DNA of 28,098 nucleotides from Gammaproteobacteria bacterium (GTDB lineage: Bacteria > Pseudomonadota > Gammaproteobacteria > Steroidobacterales > Rariloculaceae), in assembly GCA_004357505.1 (NCBI GenBank), contig SMWC01000053.1, positions 1 to 28,098 on the forward strand, in the 5' to 3' direction. Below the pieces are notes generated by a model. It was not told the origin of the DNA and did not search any database. It saw nothing but the letters and a program-made list of their open reading frames with translations. Positions 1 through 8,127 of the stretch are shown in pieces (position 1 is the first letter of the stretch; the number at the start of each line of letters is the position of its first letter). A program made the translations under genes and the position numbers.

Positions 1-2060
1 ATGCGGTTGAGGAGATTCTCAATGCTCCACGAAAACTCACCGATTACCTGAGCGCCCACCATTCGACCGCTGCCTTTAAGCGTGTGGAACGAACGCCGGA
101 TGTTAAGCAGCGCGTCTGAATCGTCCTGATTCTGTTGCCAAGCCGACAGATAGCGCTCGATGTTCTCGACCTCTTCTTTCGCTTCTTCGATGAAGATCTC
201 GACCAAGTCCGGATCGGATCGCTCTGCATCGACCACCATAACCGCCGGCTGCAAGGTCACCGTCGTGGATCCGGACTCCGCCTGTTCCGCGTCGGCGTCC
301 AGTTCGCCTTCCTGCACGAGTAGCGTATCGTCATCACTTGGCTCGGGCGGGGTTTCCAGAATCGCAAGACAGCGTTCCGCATCATCCAACATGTACCAAG
401 GGTCACTACGACCGGTGCTGATGGTTTCAATGTAGTACTCAAGACTAACGACGGCGTCTGCCAAACGCTCCGTCAGGTAGGGTGCCAGCGGCACTTCTCC
501 CGCAGCAAGACGAGTAGCTATGACGCTGCCGATACGTTCTACCACGCCGACGGCTTGTGTCTTGTCGAGCATCAACAATCCCGCCGTAATGCCCCTGAGC
601 TGCGGCCCAATCTCGTCAAGAGCGCGTACGTCGCCGGGACTCTCGATGAGGTCGATTACAGCTTCCTTGATGCGAGCTAGATTGACGATACATTCCCCGA
701 TGACCGATTTGGTTGCCTGCTGAAGTTGAACGGCGGAAGCGTCTCCAGACGGGTCTTCGTCGTTCTCAGAAGGGACGACGGCTCGAACCAGGTCCGTGTC
801 TAAGGCATCCTCAACGCTCAGGAGCGTGGCAGCAATCTGCTCCAACTCCGCCTCATCGGGGGCCCTCTGACTGTCAACTATCGTGCTTAGTGCGTTCGTT
901 TCCTTCTGAATGTCGTCCTTGGACTTGGCTAGCCCCAGCACGCCGAGAGTGCTGCCGATTTTCTTCAGCATCTCCAACTGTGGCTCGAGATCCGCCACGT
1001 TCTCCGTACCAGTCCGAACAAAGACGTCCAGCACGTCTTTGACGCTGCCGAGATCCTCCTTGATCGCGTCGGCAACAGCTCGCATGAGCGTCACGCTTGG
1101 GCCTGCCATGCGCACGGTGGCTTCAGCCAGATATTCCTCGCCCGGCACGATGTCGGTGAGTTCGTAAGCTGTACGAATCGCGCCGAGCCGCTCTCCATCT
1201 CCTGTCGCTCGAGCGGCATAATAGAGGAAGCTATTTAGCAACTCTATCGGCGGGGAATCGACGAATGCTTGTTCACCTTCGTCCAACAGGCGCTTGAGTT
1301 GCCGGTCGGCCTGACCGACAAAGCGCTTCAGGGCATTAGTCGTCTCTAGCCCCCCATCCTGGAGAGCCTCTAACACGCCCGTTAGTACATACCAGAACTG
1401 CTGCACCGATTCGACGCTAGCAACGGTCTCCAACTCGCGGCTGACGCGGACCAGCTCCGCCAGATTCCCCGCAGAATCCTCATCACGAATCCAGCCAAGG
1501 AGTGCTGCTTGAAACTCAGCTCTTAAGGCGTCGATAATCTGTCTGAAAGCTTGGACGCTGTCTTCGGAAAGAGCAATGCCGGAGTCGTCTTGGCGCGCGG
1601 CCGGGGCGAACGACGCCTTGTTGAGCAGAACGAGGGCCCCCTCCGACAGCTGCGGCTTACCGCGGTGCTGGCGAAGGTCATTGAGCAGCGGCAGCAGTAC
1701 CAACGCGACGTCACGACCTCCGGCTAGGAGCCGGTCGAGATAGGCAGACAGTTGCACCATCGCTCGAACTAGCGTTTCTATGCCTTTGTCTACCGTGTCG
1801 GGATCTGTCGCGGTACCAAGATACCGGCAGGTCTCTTCGATTTCCTCCGCGAGTAACGCTGCTCCATCAACCTCGGCAATCTTCAGAGCTCCGTGGGACA
1901 GATGCAGGAGATCCGCACAGCGCGAGAATGCTTCTTGATCGGCATTTCCATTGACGAGTTGCTCCAGCTGGACGCGAGCCTCTTCCAGCGTGACCGTCAG
2001 TTCGCCACTAACCAGATCGAGAGACTGAGCGACCAAAGCATGCATATCAGCGACGGGCAT
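1..2060 (-). CDS. chpA: ChpA, hybrid chemotaxis histidine kinase of the type IV pilus Chp system (N-terminal part, runs off the window)
   Basis: This is the N-terminal 686 residues of a CheA-type kinase that phosphorylates PilG and PilH and so controls pilus extension, retraction and cAMP signalling. The frame is open from an ATG at 2060 to the left edge. It starts MPVADMHALV, two bases after the pilJ stop. An N-terminal Hpt-like helical bundle has LLHLSHGALKIAEV around residues 50-65, with the histidine kept but not the full HxxKGS motif. A long helical, acidic linker region follows. Near the edge a canonical Hpt motif, SFHTLKGSGRMVG, carries the phospho-acceptor histidine codon at 84-86 and is followed by GEFSWSIENLLNR, typical of ChpA. 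The catalytic ATPase, CheW-like and receiver domains must lie outside the window. It is the last visible gene of the pilGHIJ-chpA operon. The identity is firm from motifs and context. Confidence 0.93.
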   Translation of the reverse strand, partial: MPVADMHALVAQSLDLVSGELTVTLEEARVQLEQLVNGNADQEAFSRCADLLHLSHGALKIAEVDGAALLAEEIEETCRYLGTATDPDTVDKGIETLVRAMVQLSAYLDRLLAGGRDVALVLLPLLNDLRQHRGKPQLSEGALVLLNKASFAPAARQDDSGIALSEDSVQAFRQIIDALRAEFQAALLGWIRDEDSAGNLAELVRVSRELETVASVESVQQFWYVLTGVLEALQDGGLETTNALKRFVGQADRQLKRLLDEGEQAFVDSPPIELLNSFLYYAARATGDGERLGAIRTAYELTDIVPGEEYLAEATVRMAGPSVTLMRAVADAIKEDLGSVKDVLDVFVRTGTENVADLEPQLEMLKKIGSTLGVLGLAKSKDDIQKETNALSTIVDSQRAPDEAELEQIAATLLSVEDALDTDLVRAVVPSENDEDPSGDASAVQLQQATKSVIGECIVNLARIKEAVIDLIESPGDVRALDEIGPQLRGITAGLLMLDKTQAVGVVERIGSVIATRLAAGEVPLAPYLTERLADAVVSLEYYIETISTGRSDPWYMLDDAERCLAILETPPEPSDDDTLLVQEGELDADAEQAESGSTTVTLQPAVMVVDAERSDPDLVEIFIEEAKEEVENIERYLSAWQQNQDDSDALLNIRRSFHTLKGSGRMVGAQVIGEFSWSIENLLNR

Positions 2061-2062
2061 CA

Positions 2063-3409
2063 CTAACCGGATCGGCGGCGTTTCTTGGGAGGCGGTTCTG
2101 CCGCGACATCTTGTGCTGGCCGCCCCGGCTGCAGGCTCTTCGCAACCTGCTTCTTACTGAGGATCCCGGTACCTGTCGATACGTCCGGAAGCACAAAGCC
2201 GCTCACCGTCTTGCGCAGCTCGGAGGCAAGCTGCGAGAGTTTACTGATGGCGCTCAATGTCGAAGCGGTGTATTCCAGTGCCTTCGAGCTGATCTCCCGC
2301 AAGACCGCAATGTTGCTCGCAATTCTGGCAACCACTTCTGTCTGACCTTTCGAGGAAGTCGAGATATTCTGGACGAGACTCGCGATCTGGTGGGAAACCT
2401 GCTCAATCTCAACGAGTGCAGCGCCCGCATTTTGCGCGAGTAGCGAGCCACCCACAACGTCCGTGGTGCTGCGCTCCATGGCAACGACGGCCTCGTTAGT
2501 ATCGGACTGGATGGTACTCACTAACACTTCGATCTGCTTGGTGGCGTTGCTCGAACGCTCAGCTAACTTCTGCACTTCATCCGCGACGACGGCGAATCCC
2601 CGACCGGCTTCTCCAGCTCTGGATGCCTCGATCGAGGCGTTCAAGGCGAGGATGTTGGTTTGTTCGGCGATTTCCTCGATTAGCGCAACGATATTACCGA
2701 TCTCCTGGGAACTTTCGCCAAGACGTTTGATGCGCTTGGAGGTATCCTGGATCGTCTCACGAATCGTATTCATGCCGTCGATGGTTCGACGAACGGCCTC
2801 GCCGCCCTTATGCGCGACATCTACTGAGTGGTGCGCCACATCCGAACAACGTTCAGCGTTACCGGAGACCTCTTCGATCGCACTCACGACCTGGCCTATG
2901 GACTCCGACGCCGCTGCCGCATGCTTGGTCTGAGTCTCGCTCGCCCGTACCAAGTGCTGCGATGCCGCTTCGGTCTGCTTGGCGGCTGCATCGACCAGGA
3001 TCGAAGAGTTATTCACAGTCGCTACAAGATCCCGAAGCGCGCCAATCGCATAATTGATCGAATCTGCAATCGCGCCGGTAATGTCGTCTGTCACCGTCGC
3101 GTGGACGGTGAGATTGCCGTCCGCCAAACTCGATAGTTCATCGAGGAGGCGCAGTATTGCCTGCTGATTCTGCTCGTTCTGCTCGGCTTGGAGAGTCGCT
3201 GCACGTCGGAAGTCGCCCGCTCGCAAGTGCGCAACAATCATCGACAGAGCTAGAATCAGCGCGCCGGTGACTAGCGCCTGTAGCAGTCTTTCGTCGACGA
3301 CCTCAGTGCCTCCACTCATCCACAGGAGCCAGATCGTCCAACCAAGCATACCGAGAAGGAGGGCGGTCAGCACCAACAACACTCTTGCCCAAGGGCTTTT
3401 CTTCAGCAT
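2063..3409 (-). CDS. pilJ: PilJ-type methyl-accepting chemotaxis protein lacking the periplasmic sensor region
   Basis: This is the chemoreceptor of the pilus Chp array, in the inner membrane. From the chosen ATG it has 448 residues; PilJ is usually about 680. Two membrane segments (about 9-31 and 42-62) are separated by a loop of only about 10 residues, so the paired PilJ sensor domains are absent. A HAMP-like segment follows around 95-130 (LADGNLTV, DDITGAIADSINYA, very PilJ-like). Then comes the MCP signalling domain, whose hairpin tip lies at about 245-280 (EQTNILALNA, AGEAGRGFAVVADEV). The tail is basic (PPKKRRRSG). The reading frame opens further upstream, to 3517, but that part lies inside pilI. 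The ATG at 3409, eight bases after the pilI stop and just before the first membrane helix, is the better start. The C-terminal half supports PilJ rather than a generic MCP. Confidence 0.9.
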   Translation of the reverse strand: MLKKSPWARVLLVLTALLLGMLGWTIWLLWMSGGTEVVDERLLQALVTGALILALSMIVAHLRAGDFRRAATLQAEQNEQNQQAILRLLDELSSLADGNLTVHATVTDDITGAIADSINYAIGALRDLVATVNNSSILVDAAAKQTEAASQHLVRASETQTKHAAAASESIGQVVSAIEEVSGNAERCSDVAHHSVDVAHKGGEAVRRTIDGMNTIRETIQDTSKRIKRLGESSQEIGNIVALIEEIAEQTNILALNASIEASRAGEAGRGFAVVADEVQKLAERSSNATKQIEVLVSTIQSDTNEAVVAMERSTTDVVGGSLLAQNAGAALVEIEQVSHQIASLVQNISTSSKGQTEVVARIASNIAVLREISSKALEYTASTLSAISKLSQLASELRKTVSGFVLPDVSTGTGILSKKQVAKSLQPGRPAQDVAAEPPPKKRRRSG

Positions 3410-3417
3410 CGCGTCAG

Positions 3418-3981
3418 CTAGGCCCCCGTCTCCTGGTTTGGTCGGAGAAACTGCTCTTCCCGCAGTAGCTTGGCCAGACTGAAGAGCGGCCAAACTTCGT
3501 CGTCTCGACGATAACACCCGTCGAGGTAGTTCTCACAGCGAATGTTCGTTGCCGGCGTTTCGCCAGTATAGTCAGTTGAGCTGAAGCGTCGAAAGCCAAC
3601 GACCTCGTCCACCAGTATACCCGTCGGCACGTCCCTGCTGGCCAGCACCAAAACACGCGCATGACGGCCCATCAATGAGGCCCCGCCGCCAAGATAGGCC
3701 TTCAGATCGACGATCGTAATGAGTTGGCCTCGCACATTGGCGATTCCTCGCAGCCAGGGTCTGGCGCCCGGAACGCGCGTGATCGCGTTCGGAATCGGGA
3801 GTATCTCTCGAACATCGCTCCGCGCGGTAACGAAGTTCTCCTGGCCTAACTTGAAGCCGACTCCGACCCAGTCCTCGCCCTGTTTATCCCGGCCTTCACG
3901 ATTTGCAATCGCGGTGCGGGCCCGCTGTTCCAAGGCTACCAGCAGCTCGAAGGGCTTGTCGCTTAGTGCGCTGAGCGTCAA
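3418..3981 (-). CDS. pilI: PilI, CheW-like adaptor of the Chp system
   Basis: This protein of 187 residues is a cytoplasmic CheW-domain scaffold linking the PilJ receptor to the ChpA kinase. It matches PilI in length and layout: KPFELLVALEQRAR near the N-terminus, then VGVGFKLGQENFVT, RVPGARPWLRGIANVRG (the conserved CheW core) and GILVDEVVGFRRF. An open frame runs on upstream to 4254, but that part is the out-of-frame shadow of pilH. I choose the TTG at 3981 because it overlaps the pilH stop (TTGA), has a GGGGGG ribosome-binding stretch six bases upstream, and gives the usual PilI N-terminus. Translational coupling to pilH is likely. Confidence 0.9.
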   Translation of the reverse strand: MTLSALSDKPFELLVALEQRARTAIANREGRDKQGEDWVGVGFKLGQENFVTARSDVREILPIPNAITRVPGARPWLRGIANVRGQLITIVDLKAYLGGGASLMGRHARVLVLASRDVPTGILVDEVVGFRRFSSTDYTGETPATNIRCENYLDGCYRRDDEVWPLFSLAKLLREEQFLRPNQETGA

Positions 3982-4361
3982 ACAAGACCCCCCATGGATC
4001 GACGCAATACCTCCTGCGCTTTCGCCACAAGAGCCGCGGCAGTTACCGGCTTGACGATATAGTCTACCGCACCCTGGCGCATCCCCCAGAGTCGATCGGT
4101 TTCCTGATTCTTGGTCGTCACCATCACCACTGGTATCGACTGAGTGGACGGGTCTCGGGTCAGGGTGCGCGTCGCCTGAAACCCGTTCACGCCCGGCATA
4201 ACCACGTCCATTAAAATCAGGTCCGGGCGCATCTCTCTGGCCAGAGCAATGCACTCGGAGCCGCTGGTTGCAGAGATCGTCTCGAAGCCGTGCTTCTCCA
4301 GAGCCGTCTTCATGACATGGATTTGCGTAGGCGAGTCATCGACGATCATTACCAGCGCCAC
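3978..4361 (-). CDS. pilH: PilH, CheY-like response regulator
   Basis: This is a single receiver domain of 127 residues, phosphorylated by ChpA. In Pseudomonas PilH opposes PilG and favours retraction. The visible receiver motifs are the acidic pair VDD at 7-9, the phospho-acceptor Asp52 in LILMDVVMPG, a Thr in MVTTKN, and Lys104 in YIVKPV. Three in-frame starts compete: TTG at 4367 (overlapping the pilG stop as TTGA), GTG at 4361 and ATG at 4349. I prefer the GTG because it gives MALVMIVDDSP, like the family's MARILIVDDSP, and an AGG lies about nine bases upstream. The gene is tightly packed with pilG and pilI. Confidence 0.9.
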   Translation of the reverse strand: MALVMIVDDSPTQIHVMKTALEKHGFETISATSGSECIALAREMRPDLILMDVVMPGVNGFQATRTLTRDPSTQSIPVVMVTTKNQETDRLWGMRQGAVDYIVKPVTAAALVAKAQEVLRRSMGGLV

Positions 4362-4363
4362 AA

Positions 4364-4792
4364 TCAACTACCTGCTGTGCGATCTGATTTGGACGAGTGA
4401 TTCCGAATTGCGCCGAGAAGCTCGTCTTTGGTGAAAGGCTTCGTCAAATACTGTTCGGAACCGACGAGCCGACCTCGAGCCCGGTCGAATAATCCGTCTT
4501 TGCTTGACAGCATGATGACCGGAGTCGCTTTGAATGCCTGATTATTTTTGATCAGCGAGCAAGTCTGATAGCCGTCCAGCCGGGGCATCATAATGTCGAC
4601 AAAGATAATGTCGGGACGATGATCAGCAATCTTGGACAGGGCATCGAACCCGTCCACGGCTGTGAAAACTTCACATCCCTCTTTCGCGAGTAGCGTCTCG
4701 GCCGTCCGACGAATTGTTTTGCTATCGTCAACGACCAGGATTTTTAACCCCTCAAGGTCGAATTTCGATTCCACAACATTTCCGTTAGACAC
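4364..4792 (-). CDS. pilG: PilG, CheY-like response regulator, first gene of the pil-chp operon
   Basis: This receiver-domain protein of 142 residues has an N-terminal extension before the domain, as PilG homologues do. The motifs are ILVVDDSKTIRR (acidic pair around 22-23), phospho-acceptor Asp66 in IIFVDIMMPRLDGY, MLSSKDG, and Lys118 in YLTKPFTKDEL. In Pseudomonas, phosphorylated PilG promotes pilus extension and raises cAMP. The GTG start at 4792 has an excellent GAGGAGG ribosome-binding site. It is divergent from gshB, exactly as in Pseudomonas, which supports the name over other CheY homologues. Confidence 0.93.
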   Translation of the reverse strand: MSNGNVVESKFDLEGLKILVVDDSKTIRRTAETLLAKEGCEVFTAVDGFDALSKIADHRPDIIFVDIMMPRLDGYQTCSLIKNNQAFKATPVIMLSSKDGLFDRARGRLVGSEQYLTKPFTKDELLGAIRNHSSKSDRTAGS

Positions 4793-4818
4793 GCACTCCT
4801 CCTCAACGGACGCTTAAG

Positions 4819-4849
4819 AGTATGGGCCGGAAGCAACAAGTCTTGTCAA
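4819..4849 (-). promoter_or_regulatory. Candidate sigma-70 promoter for pilGHIJ-chpA
   Basis: Read on the minus strand there is a perfect TTGACA (4849-4844), a 19-base spacer, then CATACT (4824-4819; 4 of 6 consensus bases). The pilG GTG start follows about 27 bases downstream. The spacer is two bases longer than ideal, so this is a candidate only. Confidence 0.35.
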
Positions 4850-4990
4850 TCGCTAGGCCAGAACGCCATTTTACATACTGGCAAGATGCCTTCCAACGAA
4901 CCGCAGTGACCTGGCAGCCATCAAAGGCGGCGGAACCCGATCGAAGTTCGGTAACCTCTGTCCATTCCCTCCCGGCCCGGTAGCTCGGCG

Positions 4991-4996
4991 TATAGT
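4991..4996 (+). promoter_or_regulatory. Candidate -10 element for gshB
   Basis: TATAGT (5 of 6 bases of TATAAT) lies about 60 bases before the gshB ATG. No convincing -35 hexamer sits 16-18 bases upstream (the position reads CCTCCC), so a promoter here would need an activator or another sigma factor. The 263-base divergent gap 4793-5055 shows nothing else I can name. Confidence 0.22.
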
Positions 4997-5055
4997 AGCT
5001 TCCTCGTCATGGGCATAACTGCGAACCCGCACGCATCTTCAGATAAGGAACCCTG

Positions 5056-6015
5056 ATGACCGACTCCCAACGTCTGCTAGGCGTGGTCATGGACCCAATC
5101 GAGAGCATCCAGCCTGGCAAAGACTCTACGCTAGCGATGTTGCTCGCCGCCCAGAGCCGGGGCTGGACGCTTATTTATTTTCGCCAGAATGACCTGGCTG
5201 TTCGGGATGGAGCGCCGCTCGGAGATGGCCTACAGATTAAGGTTTATGACGACACCAGCCGTTGGTATGAGACAGGTGAACAATGGGTCGGCGGTCTAGA
5301 GGAGCTGCAGGTATTGCTCATGCGCAAGGATCCTCCGTTCGATATGGAGTACATCTACACGACCTATATCCTTGAGTTGGCGGAGGAGCGTGGGTTGTTG
5401 GTGATCAATAAACCAGCGAGTCTCCGAGATATCAATGAGAAGGTCTACACATCGTGGTTTCCCGATTGCGCTCCCGCGAGCCTGATTACCAGAAATCTCG
5501 ACGAACTCCGGCGATTCCTGACAGAGCAAGAGAAGATCGTCGTCAAACCGCTGGACGGGATGGGCGGGCGATCAGTTTTCATCGTGACTCACGGTGAGCC
5601 CAACTCCAATGTCATACTGGAGACACTGACCGACAACGCTTCCAAGTTTACTCTCGCGCAGCGCTATATCCCGGAGATCGCCGAGGGCGATAAGCGAATA
5701 CTCCTTATCGACGGCTCACCCATCGAGTACGCACTCGCGCGGATTCCTGCGCCGGGCGAAAGCCGCGGCAACCTGGTCATGGGTGCCAAGGCGGAAGGCC
5801 GCGAGCTTACGCAGCGAGACCGCTGGTTGTGCTCCCGTGTCGGACCGATATTGAGAGCCAAAGGCATCGTATTCGCCGGGTTGGACATAATCGGAGATTA
5901 TCTGACCGAGATCAACGTCACGAGTCCAACGGGTATTCGCGAACTGGACCGAGCATTCGGATTGAACATAGCGGATACGCTATTCGACGCTATAGATCGT
6001 CTGCTGCAAAAATAG
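5056..6015 (+). CDS. gshB: Glutathione synthetase (ATP-grasp)
   Basis: It joins gamma-glutamylcysteine and glycine with ATP to make glutathione, in the cytosol. At 319 residues it has the normal length. The N-terminus LLGVVMDPIESIQPGKDST is the classic GshB opening. The ATP-grasp motif KPLDGMGG lies at 164-171, and the C-terminal NVTSPTGIRELD is the GshB signature; the usual Cys of NVTSPTCIRE is Gly here, and I would not read much into that. The ATG at 5056 has AAGGA about six bases upstream. It is divergent from pilG, as in Pseudomonas, and is followed 19 bases later by apbE. Confidence 0.96.
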   Translation: MTDSQRLLGVVMDPIESIQPGKDSTLAMLLAAQSRGWTLIYFRQNDLAVRDGAPLGDGLQIKVYDDTSRWYETGEQWVGGLEELQVLLMRKDPPFDMEYIYTTYILELAEERGLLVINKPASLRDINEKVYTSWFPDCAPASLITRNLDELRRFLTEQEKIVVKPLDGMGGRSVFIVTHGEPNSNVILETLTDNASKFTLAQRYIPEIAEGDKRILLIDGSPIEYALARIPAPGESRGNLVMGAKAEGRELTQRDRWLCSRVGPILRAKGIVFAGLDIIGDYLTEINVTSPTGIRELDRAFGLNIADTLFDAIDRLLQK

Positions 6016-6034
6016 CGCTGTTCTGATTGCCGCC

Positions 6035-7102
6035 GTGAATTGTTGTACACAACTCGCAGTCGGTTTGGGCGCTCTGCTGATCTGTGGCTGCGCGGACCAG
6101 CCCACAGAGTTGCACCGGCAGCGTATCTACGCCATGGGCACGTGGGTTGATCTGAGCATACGCGCTGCGGATGCCACCGATGCTCAGTCTCTCTTCGGTG
6201 AGATCGAGGTAGTACTGAGTGCTTTTGAGAAGGACTATTACGCCTGGGTACCCGGTCAGCTTGCGGAGCTAAACGACGCCATTCACGCCGGCGAGCCGGC
6301 GCTCGTGACGTCGCCATTGGCGGCGTTGATAGTCGAGGCGCAGCGGCTATCCGCGCTCAGCGAGGGCTTTTTCGAGCCCGGGCTGGGCGCACTCGTAGAG
6401 CTCTGGGGGTTTCATTCGAGCGTGCAGAACCCTCAGCTACCGCCGTCTGCAGACGAGATCTCAGCACATCTGGATGCCGGGACGAAGATCGCATCCCTGC
6501 GGATCGATGGCCAACGTATCGAGAGCAGCTCACGAGGACTTATGCTCGATCTGGGCGGAATCGCCAAAGGTGCTGCGGTCGATACGATTATTAGCCTGCT
6601 GCTCGAACGCGGAATCGAGCACGCTCTGGTAAATGCCGGCGGCGATCTCAGGGTCATCGGGCGATCCGGAGGACGACAGGACGAGCGGCGCTGGCAGGTC
6701 GGCATTCAACATCCACGCGAAATCGGCTTGCTCGGTATCGTCGAGCTTCAAAGTGGAGAAGCGGCGTTTACATCCGGCGACTACGAACGATTTTACGACC
6801 GCAACGGCACGCGACTCCACCACATAATCGATCCGCAAACAGGTTACCCGGTAACCCATACTCAGGCCGTAACGGTAATTGCCACGAATGGTGTCACGGC
6901 GGACGCGGCCGCGACGGCGCTCTTTGTTGCCGGGCCCGGCCGCTGGCGTCACGTAGCGCGCTTACTCGATATCGACTACGTATTGCGCGTCGATGCCAGC
7001 GGCGAGCTCGAACTAACGGCGCCGATGCGTGATCGGCTGAGACCGGCGGACGGAGTCGATTCGGATATAATATCTCCACCTGACGAGGACGGAGCAGATT
7101 GA
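6035..7102 (+). CDS. apbE: FAD:protein FMN transferase (ApbE family), probable lipoprotein
   Basis: ApbE enzymes attach FMN from FAD to a Thr or Ser of exported flavoproteins (NqrB/C and RnfG/D types among others). The protein has 355 residues. A hydrophobic N-terminus ends in LLICGCAD, so Cys19 may be a lipobox cysteine, although the n-region carries no positive charge. Family motifs: MGTWVDL near 35-40, LDLGGIAKG at 171-179, AGGDLRV from 201, HHIIDPQTGYP at 262-272, and TNGVTADAAATALF near 284-297, whose Asp290 fits the metal site. The GTG start is the only usual start after an in-frame stop at 5993; I see no clear ribosome-binding site. Its stop overlaps the next gene's start (TTGA). In Pseudomonas, gshB and tonB3 sit next to each other without apbE, so this gene is an insertion relative to that order. 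No target flavoprotein is in the window. Confidence 0.9.
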   Translation: MNCCTQLAVGLGALLICGCADQPTELHRQRIYAMGTWVDLSIRAADATDAQSLFGEIEVVLSAFEKDYYAWVPGQLAELNDAIHAGEPALVTSPLAALIVEAQRLSALSEGFFEPGLGALVELWGFHSSVQNPQLPPSADEISAHLDAGTKIASLRIDGQRIESSSRGLMLDLGGIAKGAAVDTIISLLLERGIEHALVNAGGDLRVIGRSGGRQDERRWQVGIQHPREIGLLGIVELQSGEAAFTSGDYERFYDRNGTRLHHIIDPQTGYPVTHTQAVTVIATNGVTADAAATALFVAGPGRWRHVARLLDIDYVLRVDASGELELTAPMRDRLRPADGVDSDIISPPDEDGAD

Positions 7103-7965
7103 GAGAGGTTCAGGCGAGCGCAAGTGTGACCGACCGGTTGAGCTCGACACTGTTCGTGGCGGCTCTGTGTCACGGTGTTGTCATCCTTGGTGTCACCTTC
7201 ACGGCCGGCCCGCTCGGGGACCGCGACGCGCTGCCGACGCTTAGAGTCACACTCGTTGCGAACAGCCCCGAAGCGGAGAATCCATCGGCGGAAGACGCCG
7301 ACTTTTTGGCTCAACGCACACAGGCCGGGTCCGGCGAACTGGCTGCTGGCGAACGCCCGACCAGAACACTGGCAGCCGATAGTCTGGTTACGCAACCGGG
7401 AAATCCCGGTGGCATGGATCGGCGCGACGGCCGGCCACGAGAGTTGGCGCCTAGCACCGAACTTTTGCTGACACGCAACCTCTCGCCGGAGCAACTCGAT
7501 GCGCTGCCCCGGCCCAACGACAATCCGGCAAGCACCATTGAGAGCGCCGCGGAACTCATCGCCGGGCCGTCTATACCAACGCTGGCGATCGACGTGAGTA
7601 CGCAGGCCGAGCTTCCGACTTACGAGCGGCGGGAACTGATCGCGAGCCCTAGCACCCGGGAATCGACACTCGCAACGTATCTGAATACCTGGCGCAGTCG
7701 AGTCGAGCGAATCGGTACGGTGAATTTTCCCGTTCAGGCGCGCGACCGGGGAGCCTTCGACAATCCGACCTTAGAGGTAGCCATTGATGCGGACGGTCGA
7801 CTCGTGGATATCATTATCAGGCGGTCCTCGGGTAGCTCGACCCTGGACCAGGCAGCACTAACGATCCTGAGGATGGCGGCTCCATTCGAGCCCCTGCCGC
7901 CGGCCGTCCGAGCCGAATTTGACGTGCTTCGTTTCGCCTACGAGTGGGACTTCGAAGGCGGTTAG
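7099..7965 (+). CDS. tonB3: TonB-like energy transducer (TonB3 type)
   Basis: This protein of 288 residues is an inner-membrane protein spanning the periplasm. One N-terminal membrane helix, about residues 17-36, contains CHGVVILG; His25 matches the conserved transmembrane His of TonB proteins. A long low-complexity linker follows, but it is poor in Pro-Lys repeats. The C-terminal TonB domain lies at about 190-288: RSRVERIGTVNFP, LEVAIDADGRLVDIII, SSGSSTLDQAAL, and AAPFEPLPP. Pseudomonas TonB3 (PA0406) lies between algH and gshB and is needed for twitching motility; the equivalent position here supports the TonB3 call. The TTG start at 7099 overlaps the apbE stop and has GGAG four bases upstream. 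Confidence 0.82.
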   Translation: MREVQASASVTDRLSSTLFVAALCHGVVILGVTFTAGPLGDRDALPTLRVTLVANSPEAENPSAEDADFLAQRTQAGSGELAAGERPTRTLAADSLVTQPGNPGGMDRRDGRPRELAPSTELLLTRNLSPEQLDALPRPNDNPASTIESAAELIAGPSIPTLAIDVSTQAELPTYERRELIASPSTRESTLATYLNTWRSRVERIGTVNFPVQARDRGAFDNPTLEVAIDADGRLVDIIIRRSSGSSTLDQAALTILRMAAPFEPLPPAVRAEFDVLRFAYEWDFEGG

Positions 7966-8127
7966 CCCGCAGTTTGGAGCCCGGGCAGGCGGTCGAAATT
8001 AGCACGATTGCGCCAGTTCGCCCCGGCTCGCAGCCGCCACAATCCCGTCGATTCGGTCAAAGGCTGGGGCGACCGCGGCCTCTCGGTTAAGATAGGGTGT
8101 GTATCTAAACTGGGCAAGAGGGTCCAG

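Noticed and set aside
713..1167. Plus-strand open frames opposite chpA
   Set aside because: The minus strand is one uninterrupted ChpA frame with an Hpt motif; the plus-strand products look random.
3410..3517. N-terminal extension of the PilJ reading frame
   Set aside because: It overlaps the end of pilI and is low-complexity; the ATG at 3409 precedes the first membrane helix directly.
3982..4254. N-terminal extension of the PilI reading frame
   Set aside because: It is fully inside pilH in another frame and gives no CheW or PilI-like sequence; the TTG at 3981 gives the family N-terminus and has a good ribosome-binding site.
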